DNA from: Sphaerimonospora sp050942215
Lineage (GTDB): Bacteria > Actinomycetota > Actinomycetes > Streptosporangiales > Streptosporangiaceae
Direction: 5' to 3'
Assembly: GCF_050942215.1 (NCBI RefSeq)
Contig: NZ_CP192056.1
Span: 5,890,001 to 5,954,000 of the forward strand
Length of the DNA: 64,000 nucleotides
Part shown: in pieces, positions 1-8,486 of the stretch
Layout of the letters: each line of letters opens with the position of its first letter
Position numbering within the stretch: the stretch's first letter is position 1
The notes under the pieces: model-generated
Told to the model about the DNA's origin: nothing
The model's database searches: none
The model's input: the letters and a program-made list of their open reading frames with translations, nothing else
Translations under genes and position numbers: made by a program

Positions 1-316
1 ACAGGCCCATCAGATGCGCGACCGGCACCCCGTGGTGGTCCATCACCGCGATCAGATCCGCCGCCTGGTCGGCGACCCGATGGCCCAGATCGTCGAACGC
101 CTCCGGGCCACCCGGCTCTCCGAACAGGCCGCGGGTCTCCCAGGTGATCACGTGGTGGTCGGCTGCGAGTACGTCCATCCACCGGTGGCACAGCGGCGCG
201 GGCATGCCGCAGGCGGAGGCGACCACGACGGCGGGACGATCCGGCCGTCCCGCCGTGTACGTACGGAGGACGGCGCCGTCGGCCGCGACCAGTTCGGCGG
301 GAGACAGGAGGGTCAC
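1..316 (-). CDS. Alpha/beta-hydrolase, possible aminoacyltransferase (partial, cut by left edge)
   Basis: This frame begins with GTG at 316, whose GTGA overlaps the stop of the halogenase gene, and runs off the left edge; about 105 residues are visible. The start reads MTLLSPAELVAADG and contains ASACGMPAPLCHRWMD and ITWETRGLFG, the early strands of an alpha/beta-hydrolase, followed by an AHLMGL stretch that leads into the nucleophile elbow. The window ends after the first base (T) of the next codon, so a Ser (TCN) or Cys (TGY) nucleophile cannot be told apart. Coupling to a SyrB2-type halogenase and a free carrier protein suggests a SyrC/CmaE-like aminoacyltransferase that moves an aminoacyl group between carrier proteins. 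A plain thioesterase is the alternative. Confidence 0.7.
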   Translation of the reverse strand, partial: MTLLSPAELVAADGAVLRTYTAGRPDRPAVVVASACGMPAPLCHRWMDVLAADHHVITWETRGLFGEPGGPEAFDDLGHRVADQAADLIAVMDHHGVPVAHLMGL

Positions 317-1266
317 CGCGTCACAAAGGGGTGGCCGGTGGTGGTCTGGGTGGCGATGGCGTTGTAGTCGTACTCGTTCCTGCCGGACACCAGGACGGAG
401 CCGAACTTCTCCAGGCTGACCCTGCCGCCGTACTCCACGATCTCCGTCGTGTCGGGATAGACGTGCACGGAGGTGGGCACGTAGCGGCCGGCGAAGCCGA
501 GCCGCATCTCCTCGGTGTTGCCCTTGTGGGGCAGCGAGGCGTGCATGAGCGTGGACCAGAACATGATGGCCTCGCCGGGACGCATCACCATCGGCACGGC
601 CTTGGCCTCGTCGGGCTCGAACTCCGGGTCGATCTGCAGCTCGCGGTAGTCGTAGCCGAAGAACCCCCGCCTGACGCCCTGCTTGACCTCGGAGTTGATC
701 CGGTCCGGGTCGTAGTGCATCTTCTTCGTCTCGTCGTACACCATCGTCTGGTGGGTGCCGGGCATGAACTGCAGGCAGCCGGTGTCCTCGTTGGCCTCGG
801 TGAACGCGGTCCAGACGGTGATGGTCCCGCCGAAGTGCACCGCCTCGTCGCCGCTCCAGACGATCTGCGGCGTGCCGGAGGCGTTGGCGAAGGTGTCGGC
901 CTGGTGCCAGTCGGTGCCCTCGTCGCCGGGGTACTTGGGGAAGAACTCGGTCCGCCAGCACAGGACGTCCGGGCCGAGCACGCTGGTCACCCGGTCGACC
1001 ACCTCGGGCCGGCAGATGTGGTCGGCCAGGAAGTCGTTGTCCAGGTGCCGGTCGTAGTTGGAGATGTTCGTGTTACCCGACTGAGCGGCGTCCTCCTGGT
1101 AGATCGCGTCGCTGCGGTCCATCAGGCGCAGGCGCTCCTTGCGCCAGATCGCCTTCATCTCGTCGACCTCGTAGACCTTGAACGGGCCGTGGTACCCCCG
1201 CTGGTGGAACCGGGCCAGCTCCTCCGGGGTCAGCGCGTAGGCTCTCGTCTGCTCCGTGTCAGGCAT
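313..1266 (-). CDS. SyrB2-type Fe(II)/2-oxoglutarate halogenase acting on a carrier-bound amino acid
   Basis: The 317-residue protein closely resembles, from memory, the syringomycin halogenase SyrB2 over its full length (for example NYDRHLDNDFL, TEFFPKYPGDEGTDWHQAD, GFFGYDYRELQID). The iron site is His121-Gln-Ala123: the Ala replaces the Asp/Glu of hydroxylases and leaves a chloride site. The distal ligand is His242 in STLMHAS, and Arg255 should hold 2-oxoglutarate. SyrB2, CmaB and relatives chlorinate an unactivated methyl of an amino acid tethered to a phosphopantetheine arm. The next upstream gene, one base away, is a free carrier protein, the probable substrate carrier. SyrB2 uses Thr and CmaB uses allo-Ile; which is used here cannot be read from sequence. 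Chlorination could be retained or cryptic. Confidence 0.93.
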   Translation of the reverse strand: MPDTEQTRAYALTPEELARFHQRGYHGPFKVYEVDEMKAIWRKERLRLMDRSDAIYQEDAAQSGNTNISNYDRHLDNDFLADHICRPEVVDRVTSVLGPDVLCWRTEFFPKYPGDEGTDWHQADTFANASGTPQIVWSGDEAVHFGGTITVWTAFTEANEDTGCLQFMPGTHQTMVYDETKKMHYDPDRINSEVKQGVRRGFFGYDYRELQIDPEFEPDEAKAVPMVMRPGEAIMFWSTLMHASLPHKGNTEEMRLGFAGRYVPTSVHVYPDTTEIVEYGGRVSLEKFGSVLVSGRNEYDYNAIATQTTTGHPFVTR

Positions 1267-1267
1267 T

Positions 1268-1525
1268 TCAGACTCCCATGCTGTCGGCGGTCGGTCGGGA
1301 CGACGCGGCGAGGACGTGAGCCGCCAGGTTGCGCGCGGTGACGATGCCGTCCAGGTCGGGGGCCTTCACCCGGACTCCGCACCGGCTGTGGATCGACGCG
1401 AGAATGCGTACGAACGACAGTGACGTCGCGCCGTGGTCGAAGGCGTCGTCGTCGGGACCCATACCGGGCTTTCCCAGTACGTCGCGGACGATCTCGAGGA
1501 CCGTCCCCTCGATCTCCTCACTCAT
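1268..1525 (-). CDS. Free-standing peptidyl/acyl carrier protein
   Basis: An 85-residue carrier protein. Helix II begins DHGATSLS, so Ser35 is the expected phosphopantetheine site. The frame is open further upstream, but carrier-protein sequence starts only at the ATG at 1525 (MSEEIEGTVLEIV), and the extra upstream residues are low-complexity Arg/Ser without homology. It is first in a three-gene minus-strand operon with the halogenase and the alpha/beta-hydrolase. By analogy with CmaD in coronamate biosynthesis, it probably holds the amino acid during halogenation after transfer from an A-T protein. There is no adenylation domain on this polypeptide. Confidence 0.92.
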   Translation of the reverse strand: MSEEIEGTVLEIVRDVLGKPGMGPDDDAFDHGATSLSFVRILASIHSRCGVRVKAPDLDGIVTARNLAAHVLAASSRPTADSMGV

Positions 1526-1560
1526 GGCGCCTGACGCTAGGTGGATCCGCCGGCGTCGAC

Positions 1561-1576
1561 TGCCCACTGTTGAGCA
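1561..1576. promoter_or_regulatory. Putative Crp/Fnr-type operator (imperfect), site 1a
   Basis: TGCCCACTGTTGAGCA has a perfect right half-site, TGAGCA, and one mismatch in the left half compared with TGCTCA-N4-TGAGCA seen at 8638. It lies 36-51 bp upstream of the carrier-protein start, in the divergent region 1526-1730. Confidence 0.5.
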
Positions 1577-1597
1577 CCGTGCCGCCGAGCACGGGGG

Positions 1598-1613
1598 TGC
1601 GCAGAACTGAGCA
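1598..1613. promoter_or_regulatory. Putative Crp/Fnr-type operator, site 1b
   Basis: TGCGCAGAACTGAGCA is identical over 16 bases to the site at 30599. It is centred 37 bp from site 1a in the same divergent promoter region and about 125 bp before the PLP enzyme start. Confidence 0.6.
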
Positions 1614-1730
1614 GACGTTCGCGGCTCCGGCCGCGACCGTGGTGGGGTGGCCGCGTGTCGATGCCGGCGCGGCGCAGACACACCGTCCGTGCGGTCAGCG
1701 AACGGACATGGACCACGGCGGAAAGAGGCC

Positions 1731-2774
1731 ATGACCGTCAGCGCATTCAGCGAAGCCACCGAAGCGCAGCTACTGCCCCGGGTGATCCGGCTCGGTCCCA
1801 ACCTGTACGGCGCCGCCTTCACCCTGATGAAGCTGATCCCGGCACGGCACATCCTGCGCACGGCCGCCGACCGCGGGGAGATCGGCCCCGGGACGCTCGT
1901 CGCCGAGACGACCTCGGGCACGTTCGGGCTCGCCCTCGCCATGCAGACGGCACTGATGCGGCGCGAGCTGGTGCTGGTCAGCGACCCCGTCCTCGACGCC
2001 AACCTACGCCGGCGGCTGGCCGACCTGGGCACCCGGATCGTGATCTGCGAGACTCCCGCTGAGGTGGGCGGCTACCAGGAGTCCCGGCTGCGGGCGCTGG
2101 ACCGGGTTCTCGCCGAGCACCCCGACAGCTTCTGCCCCCGCCAGTACAGCAATCCCGACAACCCGTCGTCGTACGTGATCGTGGCGGAGCACCTGACCCG
2201 GGTCCTGGGGGCGGTCGACTGCGTGATCGGGCCCGTCGGCTCGGGCGGTTCGATGTGCGGCACGGTCCGCGCCCTGCGCTCGGCCGGCTTCGACGCGCAC
2301 GCCATCGGCGTGGACACGCCGGGAAGCGTGCTGTTCGGCCAGGCCGACGGGCACCGGGAACTTCGCGGCCTGGGCAACAGCCTGATGCCGGAGAACCTGG
2401 ACCACCGGGTCTTCGACGAGGTGCACTGGTGCACCCCGGCGGAGACCTACGCCGCCACCCGGGACCTGCACCGCGAGCACGCCCTGTTCCAGGGGCCCAC
2501 CAGCGGCGCCGCCTACCAGGTCGCGCGATGGTGGGCGGCGGCCAACCCCGACGCCCGCTGTGTGGTCCTGCTGCCCGACGAGGGCTACCGCTATCAGGAG
2601 ACCGTGTACGACGACCACTGGCTGGCCGGCCGCGGCGTGGACCGGCCGCCGCCCCTGGAAGAACCGGTCGAGGTGACCGACCCGGCGCGGACGATCCACC
2701 GGTGGAGCAGGTTTCCCTGGGGTCGGCGCTCCTACTCCGAGGTGGCCGACCCGCTGCCGGCCACCGTCCGGTGA
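1731..2774 (+). CDS. Cysteine-synthase-like PLP enzyme, candidate diamino-acid synthase
   Basis: A 347-residue fold-type II PLP enzyme of the O-acetylserine sulfhydrylase / cystathionine beta-synthase / SbnA group. Lys34 (FTLMKLIPAR) is the likely Schiff-base lysine, TSGTFG at 61-66 the substrate loop, and GSGGS at about 170-174 the phosphate-binding loop. The frame is open from 1647, but homology begins at ATG 1731. Together with the threonine-kinase-like gene at 6123 and the argininosuccinate-lyase homologue at 33473 it matches the route proposed for 2,3-diaminobutyrate in uridyl-peptide antibiotics: phosphothreonine, amine replacement by aspartate, then loss of fumarate. The substrate assignment is inference; the family call is firm. 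It heads a plus-strand operon. Confidence 0.88.
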   Translation: MTVSAFSEATEAQLLPRVIRLGPNLYGAAFTLMKLIPARHILRTAADRGEIGPGTLVAETTSGTFGLALAMQTALMRRELVLVSDPVLDANLRRRLADLGTRIVICETPAEVGGYQESRLRALDRVLAEHPDSFCPRQYSNPDNPSSYVIVAEHLTRVLGAVDCVIGPVGSGGSMCGTVRALRSAGFDAHAIGVDTPGSVLFGQADGHRELRGLGNSLMPENLDHRVFDEVHWCTPAETYAATRDLHREHALFQGPTSGAAYQVARWWAAANPDARCVVLLPDEGYRYQETVYDDHWLAGRGVDRPPPLEEPVEVTDPARTIHRWSRFPWGRRSYSEVADPLPATVR

Positions 2775-2797
2775 CCCCGCCAGAATCGGGAGTTGAG

Positions 2798-5700
2798 ATG
2801 GCGCACGAACTTGCTGGAACGACGATCCTCCGTTGGACCCCTCCCGGACACCCCGCGACGGCGGGTACGGCCGAGCACGTCATCGAGCTCCCGGCCGAGC
2901 TGACCACGCGATGGAGGGGCGAGCGAGATCAGGACGAGGCGGACATATTACTGGCGGCCCATCTGAAGGTGCTCCACGCGATCACTTCCGAGCCCACCGT
3001 CACCACCGGCCGGCGCGACGGAGACCGGACGCGGCTGTGCACGCTCGCCGTGACGCCCGGCTCGTGGCGCGATCTCCTCGCCGCCGCCCGGCGATCCCGC
3101 GCGGACGCGCTCCCGAGCGCAGCGGCCGGCGGATCCGGGCCCGAGCCCGCGTCCGAGTCAGGAGCCGAATCCGAGTCAGGAGCCGAATCCGAGTCAGGGG
3201 CCGGGGCAGCCGCCGACCTGGCCGTGGCGACCGTGCTCGACCTCACCGGCGGAGAGCCGGACCCGCGGACCCAGCTGCACGTCAGCCGCTTCGACGGACG
3301 GTTGCTGCTCCGGTACCGCCGGGACGCCTTCACCGCCGACTTCGCCGATCGGGTCGCCGGCTACTACCTGGCCGCGCTGCGCGCGCTCACCGAGGATCCC
3401 GACGGGCAGCACCACCTGTCCTGCCTGCTGTCCGAGGCCGAGCTCCACACCCAGCTACACGGGCTGTCCGGCCCGCGGGTCCCGCTGCCAGACCGGATGT
3501 TCGTTGAGCTGTTCGAGGAGCGGGTCGCCGCCGGGCCGGACCGGGTGGCCGCGGTGCACGGCGACCGCCGCTGGACCTACGCCGAGCTGAACGAGCGGGC
3601 CAACCAGATCGCCCATCTGCTGTTACGGCACGGCCTGGCGGCCGAGGGCGTGGTGGCGACCGTACTGGAGCGCAACCTGGAGTGGCTTGCCGCGCTGCTG
3701 GGCATCTTCAAGGCCGGCGGCGTCTACCTGCCGGTGCGGCCGGACTTCCCGCCCGACCGGATCGCCACCCAGCTCGACCGGAGCCGCTGCCGGTTCGTGC
3801 TCACAGAACCGGCGGGCCGTGCCACGACCGACGCCGCCGTCGCCCGCGCCACCGGAGAGTGCGCGACGCTGCTGGTGGCCGAGGCCGAGGCGCAGCCCAC
3901 CGATGATCCGGCGGTGCCGATCGAGCCGGACCGGCTGGCCTACATCTACTTCACGTCCGGCTCCACCGGCGCGCCGAAGGGCGCCATGTGCGAGCACGCC
4001 GGGATGCTCAACCACCTGTACGCCAAGATCGAGGACATGGGCCTCGGCCCGGACGACGTGGTCACCCAGCTGGCCTCCCAGTGCTTCGACATCTCACTGT
4101 GGCAGGTGGCCGCACCGTTGCTGGTCGGCGGCGCCACCATGATCGTGGACACCGAGGTCCAGCTCGAGGTGGAACGGTTCCTGGACCTGCTGTCAGGCGG
4201 CGGAGTCCAGGTGATCCAGGTCGTCCCGGCGTACCTGGACGTCATCATGACCCATCTGGAACGGCGGCCCCGCTCGCTGGGCGACCTGCGCTCGGTCTCG
4301 GTCACCGGCGAGGCGCTCAAGCGGGAGCTGGTGCGCCGGTGGTTCGCGCTCTGTCCGGACATCACGCTGGTCAACGCCTACGGCGCCACCGAGGTCTCCG
4401 ACGACACCATGCACGCGGTACTGCACGGCCTGCCCGAGCGGGACCTCGCGATCGTCCACGTGGGACACAGTTTGCGCAACGTCAACACCTACATCGTGGA
4501 CGAGAACCTGCGCGTGGTGCCGCTGGGCGCCCCCGGGGAGATCGTGTTCTCCGGTGTGTGCGTGGGTCGTGGTTACATCAACGATCCCGAGCGCACCGCG
4601 CACGCCTTCGTCACCGACCCCTATCTGCCGGACACCCGCCTGTACCGCACGGGCGACTTCGGCCGCTGGCTGCCAGAGGGGACGATCGAGTTCCTCGGAC
4701 GCCGCGACGAGCAGGTGAAGATCCGCGGCTTCCGCATCGAGATCGGTGAGATCGAGAACAAGCTGCTCGCCATGCCCGGCATCGGCGAGGTCGCCGTGAT
4801 CATCGACGGGGACTCGGACCAGAACAGGCACCTGGTGGCCTTCTACACGGGCTCGCCGGAGCTGGAGAGCGCCGATCTGCGCGACTTCCTGGCCGCGGCC
4901 CTGCCCGACTACATGGTGCCGTCCTACTTCCACCACCTCGACGAACTGCCGCTGAACGAGAACCTCAAGGTCAACAAGAAGTCGCTCATCGCGCGGGCGG
5001 CCGAGCTGGGCAGGCAGGCCGCGGCCTACATCCCGCCCGCCACCGACACCGAGCGGCGTCTGGCCACCGCGTGGGCCGAGATCCTCGGTGTGGGCGTGGG
5101 GCGGATCAGCCGTGCGGACGACTTCTTCGCCCTCGGCGGTACCTCTCTCGCGGCGGTGCGGCTGGTGGTCAAGCTGGACCGGGCGTTCTCACTGCGCGAG
5201 CTGGTCGCGCACCCGGTCCTCGGCGAGCTGGCCGCGCTCATCGACGCCGCCGCGCCGCCCTCCCCCGCAGAGACCGCAGAACCCGCAGAACCCGCAGGGA
5301 CCGCGGAGACCGCGGCCCCCGGCCGCTCCGGCGCGTTCGCCGGATCGGCCACCCGTTCGCCGGCCGACCTGCTCCAACGGCTGTCCGCCGCCGACGATCA
5401 TCCGGTGGCCACCCTGGTCTGCTTTCCGTACGCCGGGGGGAACGCGGTCAACTTCCAGACGCTCGCCAAGGAGCTGGAGCCGGCCGGGATCACGGTGCAC
5501 GCCGTGGAGCCGCCCGGCCACGACATCGCCCGCGCCGACGAACCGCTCGCCGACGTGATGGAGATCGCCGACCGGGTGTGCCGGGAGATCCGGGCCGCGG
5601 TGCCGGGACCGGTCATGCTCTGGGGGCACTGCGCCGGGGCGGCGCACGCGCTCGCCACCGCCCGTCTGCTCGAACGGCACGGCCGGGGGCCGGCGCACGT

Positions 5701-6121
5701 CTTCATCGGCGCCCTGCTCCTGGACGACGTCGACGCGCTGCGGTCCGAGATCGCCGAGGTGACAGCGCTGAGCAACAGGCAGATCACCGCACGGCTGCAC
5801 GAGGACAGCGCCTACATCGAACTGGACCTGCTCAAGTCCGAACGCGCCGAGCTGGTCGGCACCGCGTTCCGGCATGATGTGCACACCACCAACACGTACC
5901 TGATCGAGGTCCGGCGGAAGTCCGAGCCGCTGCTCCACGCCCCGGTACGGGTCGTGGTGGCGGCCGACGACCCCAGCACGGACGGGTACGACCGGCGATA
6001 CCGAGACTGGGAGGCGGTGGCCGCGACCGTGGTCCTGAACGTGATCGACGAGGGCGGCCACTACTTCACCCGGACCAGGACAGCCGACGTCGCCGCCCTG
6101 GTCGCGTCCTGCGTGGCCTGA
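2798..6121 (+). CDS. NRPS: condensation-like remnant, A, T, and TE with Cys nucleophile
   Basis: A protein of 1,107 residues from ATG 2798; GGGAG lies 5 bp upstream. Residues 1 to about 215 resemble the C-terminal lobe of a condensation domain without HHxxxDG, so it should be inactive. The A domain (about 230-735) has YIYFTSGSTGAPKG and a pocket I read as D-I-W-Q-S-T-A-D-D; the acidic pair would suit a basic or diamino side chain, but I do not match it to a known code. The T-domain Ser is in LGGTSL (about 783). The C-terminal hydrolase (about 865-1107) resembles type II thioesterases (CFPYAGG) but reads WGHCAGAA, with Cys near residue 945 replacing Ser; the catalytic His is in EGGHYF. A Cys here is typical of aminoacyl shuttles. 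An 18-bp repeat expands the linker at about residues 119-134. Confidence 0.9.
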   Translation: MAHELAGTTILRWTPPGHPATAGTAEHVIELPAELTTRWRGERDQDEADILLAAHLKVLHAITSEPTVTTGRRDGDRTRLCTLAVTPGSWRDLLAAARRSRADALPSAAAGGSGPEPASESGAESESGAESESGAGAAADLAVATVLDLTGGEPDPRTQLHVSRFDGRLLLRYRRDAFTADFADRVAGYYLAALRALTEDPDGQHHLSCLLSEAELHTQLHGLSGPRVPLPDRMFVELFEERVAAGPDRVAAVHGDRRWTYAELNERANQIAHLLLRHGLAAEGVVATVLERNLEWLAALLGIFKAGGVYLPVRPDFPPDRIATQLDRSRCRFVLTEPAGRATTDAAVARATGECATLLVAEAEAQPTDDPAVPIEPDRLAYIYFTSGSTGAPKGAMCEHAGMLNHLYAKIEDMGLGPDDVVTQLASQCFDISLWQVAAPLLVGGATMIVDTEVQLEVERFLDLLSGGGVQVIQVVPAYLDVIMTHLERRPRSLGDLRSVSVTGEALKRELVRRWFALCPDITLVNAYGATEVSDDTMHAVLHGLPERDLAIVHVGHSLRNVNTYIVDENLRVVPLGAPGEIVFSGVCVGRGYINDPERTAHAFVTDPYLPDTRLYRTGDFGRWLPEGTIEFLGRRDEQVKIRGFRIEIGEIENKLLAMPGIGEVAVIIDGDSDQNRHLVAFYTGSPELESADLRDFLAAALPDYMVPSYFHHLDELPLNENLKVNKKSLIARAAELGRQAAAYIPPATDTERRLATAWAEILGVGVGRISRADDFFALGGTSLAAVRLVVKLDRAFSLRELVAHPVLGELAALIDAAAPPSPAETAEPAEPAGTAETAAPGRSGAFAGSATRSPADLLQRLSAADDHPVATLVCFPYAGGNAVNFQTLAKELEPAGITVHAVEPPGHDIARADEPLADVMEIADRVCREIRAAVPGPVMLWGHCAGAAHALATARLLERHGRGPAHVFIGALLLDDVDALRSEIAEVTALSNRQITARLHEDSAYIELDLLKSERAELVGTAFRHDVHTTNTYLIEVRRKSEPLLHAPVRVVVAADDPSTDGYDRRYRDWEAVAATVVLNVIDEGGHYFTRTRTADVAALVASCVA
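3153..3200 (+). repeat. 18-bp in-frame tandem repeat
   Basis: The unit GAGTCAGGAGCCGAATCC is repeated twice plus a partial copy inside the A-T-TE gene, encoding Glu/Ser/Gly-rich linker within the condensation-like remnant. Confidence 0.85.
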
Positions 6122-6122
6122 C

Positions 6123-7040
6123 ATGGTCGCGATGGGGAGCGTTCCCGACGCGCCGGTGGCCCTTCTCTACCGAGGGGCCACCGGCGTGAGCACCGCGTTC
6201 GGCACCTTCGGCGAGTTGCTCCAGGGGGTGCTGCCGGAACCGGACGGGGACTTCCTCGTCACCCTGCCGATCGCCCGTTGGAGCATGGCCACCTTCCGGC
6301 TCGACCCGGCCTGCCGTACCCTGCGGGTCCGCCCCGCCCACAAGCGCAAGGCGCTGGCCCTGGCCGAGATGATCCTGGCCGCGGCCGGCACCCGGGCCGG
6401 GGGCGTGCTCACCATCGGCAGCAGCCTGCCCGAAGGCAAGGGGCTGGCCAGTTCCTCTGCCGACCTGGTGGCCACCGCGCGGGCGGTCGGCAACGCACTC
6501 AACCTGGACCTGCCGCCCAACACCGTGGAGGACCTCCTCCGGGGGATAGAACCCACCGACGGGGTGCTCTATCCCGGGATCGTGGCGTTCCACCACCGGA
6601 CGGTCAGGCTCCGGGCCCGTCTGGGGTCGCTGCCCTCGATGACGATCGTGGGTGTGGACGAGGGCGGCACCGTGGACACGGTCGACTTCAACCGCATCGC
6701 CAAGCCGTTCTCCGCCGCGGAACACCGGGAGTACGCGCATCTGCTGGAGCGTCTGACGACCGCCGTGGCCCGGCGGGACCTGCCCGCGGTCGGGGCCGTG
6801 GCCACGCGGAGCGCGCAACTGAACCAGCCGCTGCGCCCCAAACGGACCCTGGAGGCGATGCTGGAGATCAGTGCCGGCATCGGCGCGCTGGGCGTGGTCG
6901 CGGCGCACAGCGGGACCATGCTGGGCATCCTGCTCGACATGCGGGAACCGGCGTACGCCGGCAAGCTCGCCGCGGCGATACACGCCTGCTCCGGTCTCAC
7001 CCGCGACGTCTCCCTGTTTCGTACGCTCAGCTTCGACTGA
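6123..7040 (+). CDS. GHMP kinase resembling L-threonine kinase (PduX-like)
   Basis: A 305-residue GHMP-superfamily kinase, one base after the NRPS stop. It has the substrate-side motif FGTFGELLQGVLP (about 26-38), typical of PduX-type L-threonine kinases, and the ATP loop GKGLASSSAD (105-114); the third motif is AAHSGTMLG near 290. PduX makes O-phospho-L-threonine. Beside a cysteine-synthase-like PLP enzyme this activates the beta-carbon for amine replacement, as proposed for the diaminobutyrate of pacidamycin-type antibiotics. The free substrate might be threonine itself or a chlorinated threonine; the sequence does not say. Last gene of the 1731-7040 operon, followed by a strong hairpin. 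Confidence 0.85.
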   Translation: MVAMGSVPDAPVALLYRGATGVSTAFGTFGELLQGVLPEPDGDFLVTLPIARWSMATFRLDPACRTLRVRPAHKRKALALAEMILAAAGTRAGGVLTIGSSLPEGKGLASSSADLVATARAVGNALNLDLPPNTVEDLLRGIEPTDGVLYPGIVAFHHRTVRLRARLGSLPSMTIVGVDEGGTVDTVDFNRIAKPFSAAEHREYAHLLERLTTAVARRDLPAVGAVATRSAQLNQPLRPKRTLEAMLEISAGIGALGVVAAHSGTMLGILLDMREPAYAGKLAAAIHACSGLTRDVSLFRTLSFD

Positions 7041-7072
7041 CGGGTCACGCCCCGGCCAAGGGCGTGACCCGT
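7040..7072. terminator. Bidirectional terminator hairpin
   Basis: Perfect 13-bp arms ACGGGTCACGCCC / GGGCGTGACCCGT with a 7-nt loop, between the convergent kinase and M50 protease genes. There is no T-run, as is usual in high-GC actinobacteria. Confidence 0.85.
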
Positions 7073-7099
7073 CTCGCTTCCAGGCTGTGGCTCAGGTTT

Positions 7100-8416
7100 T
7101 CAGCGCTGCGCGATGGCCTCGGCCGCGCGGGTGCGGGCACGGCGCTGCCTGCGGATCTCGTAGATGTTGCGCGCCCACAGGACCAGCCCGAGCATGGTCA
7201 GACCGATGCCCAGCACCACCGCGGTGACGAAGTCGAAAAAGCCGAACCGGGTCTCGCCGCCGGTCATGTACGTCCAGACGCCGGCGAAATAGGCGCCCAG
7301 CAGCGGAAGGGTGATGACGATCAGTGCGCCGATGGCCGTTACCCGGCCTCCCAGCCACAGCACGGAGTACATCCGCACCGCCCGCATCTCGTGCCGGGGC
7401 AGGCCGGACTGGTCGGTCCACAGTTTCGACAGGCGGAGCCGTACCAGGAAGTTGCGGAGATAGTCCTCGGTGTCGGTGAGCAGGCTGTTGCAGTTCAGCG
7501 CGGTGGCGATCGTGTAGTAGAAGTCGGTGCGCAGGAACAGGAAGCACTGCCAGAGAATCCGGGCGAGGTAGGTGAACAGGATGCCGCGCAGCAGCAGCAT
7601 CGCGGTGGCGGACAGCTCGATCCAACCCTGCCGGTCCGCCCACTGAACGTAGATCAGCAGCGCGGCGAAGACCGCGTCCACGATGGCGCCGGAGAGGAAC
7701 CCGAGGTACCGGGCGCGCTTGGGCGCCATCCAGATGCCGGTCATGTCCGTCTGGGCGACCGGGATGTAGAGCTGGTTGCCGAGCCCGATCGTGGCCGGGA
7801 TTCCGACGGCCCGCGCGGCCAGCACATGGGCCACCTCGTGCACCAGCACGCCGCCTATCGCGACCACGAACGTGATCCAGGACAGCAGGGCGAAGTCGTG
7901 CGGGAAGACCAGAGCCGTGGAGCCGGGGACCAGATCCGGGTCGAGCACCACCAGCACCAGGGCGGCGGCGATCAGTATCCCGTAAAAGGTCAGGGCCGTA
8001 CGGCCGAAAAAGCGCCGGGCGAGACGCGGCGAGACGCGGCTCAGGTGGCCGTCCAGCAGATGGGCGTGTCTGTGACCGTGCGCGTCGTGACCGTGCGCGT
8101 CGGAGCCGTGACCTCCAAACCTGTCGCCGCGGTCGGCGGCGACGACCTGGCCGTTCCCCGGCGTGAGGAAGCCCTCCAGCTCCATGGCCTGCAGGAAGTC
8201 CTCGATGTCGAGGGACTCCCCGTACTTCTCCTCGTACAGACGCGCCGCCTCGCCCACGGTCCTGCCGTCAGCCAGCCAGTCGAGGACGTCCACTCCCTCG
8301 GCGGGGACGGACAGGAACACCTGCCGCTCCATGTCCCCGATGGTGACCGAATCCCCCTCGGACCGGCGATCGAAGGGATGCACGGTGACGTGGGACTCGG
8401 ATGGATAACCGGGCAT
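7100..8416 (-). CDS. Membrane M50-family metalloprotease with N-terminal PqqD-like domain
   Basis: A 438-residue membrane protein from ATG 8416, with GAGAGGA as ribosome site. Residues about 22-85 (VFLSVPAEGVDVLDWLADG to FLQAMELEGFL) fit the PqqD / RiPP recognition-element pattern. A His-rich linker follows at 102-125 (AHGHDAHGHRHAH). The zinc motif HEVAH is at 193-197 inside a membrane segment, and Asp248 in SGAIVDAVF is the probable third ligand, as in site-2 proteases. Several more hydrophobic segments follow (about 280-305, 350-380, 390-420) and the tail is Arg-rich. Immediately upstream is a 27-codon peptide gene, its likely substrate. The protein recalls peptide-processing M50 proteases such as YydH, but no radical-SAM or other obvious modifying enzyme is adjacent. 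Confidence 0.85.
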   Translation of the reverse strand: MPGYPSESHVTVHPFDRRSEGDSVTIGDMERQVFLSVPAEGVDVLDWLADGRTVGEAARLYEEKYGESLDIEDFLQAMELEGFLTPGNGQVVAADRGDRFGGHGSDAHGHDAHGHRHAHLLDGHLSRVSPRLARRFFGRTALTFYGILIAAALVLVVLDPDLVPGSTALVFPHDFALLSWITFVVAIGGVLVHEVAHVLAARAVGIPATIGLGNQLYIPVAQTDMTGIWMAPKRARYLGFLSGAIVDAVFAALLIYVQWADRQGWIELSATAMLLLRGILFTYLARILWQCFLFLRTDFYYTIATALNCNSLLTDTEDYLRNFLVRLRLSKLWTDQSGLPRHEMRAVRMYSVLWLGGRVTAIGALIVITLPLLGAYFAGVWTYMTGGETRFGFFDFVTAVVLGIGLTMLGLVLWARNIYEIRRQRRARTRAAEAIAQR

Positions 8417-8443
8417 CGGCCGTCCTCTCTTGCTGGAGATGGT

Positions 8444-8473
8444 GGCCGGCAGGGGGCATGCCCCCTGCCGGCC
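8444..8473. terminator. 30-bp perfect palindrome between peptide and protease genes
   Basis: GGCCGGCAGGGGGCA followed immediately by its exact inverse complement, ending 28 bp before the M50 start codon. In RNA it forms a strong hairpin after the peptide stop codon, consistent with partial termination or mRNA stabilisation so that the peptide is made in excess of the protease. Confidence 0.8.
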
Positions 8474-8486
8474 GGGTGTTCAGGTC

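Noticed and set aside
331..1341. Long plus-strand ORF of 336 codons across the halogenase
   Set aside because: Antisense shadow of a clearly homologous gene; its product is Gly/Val/His-rich with no recognisable domain, as expected from GC-rich codon bias.
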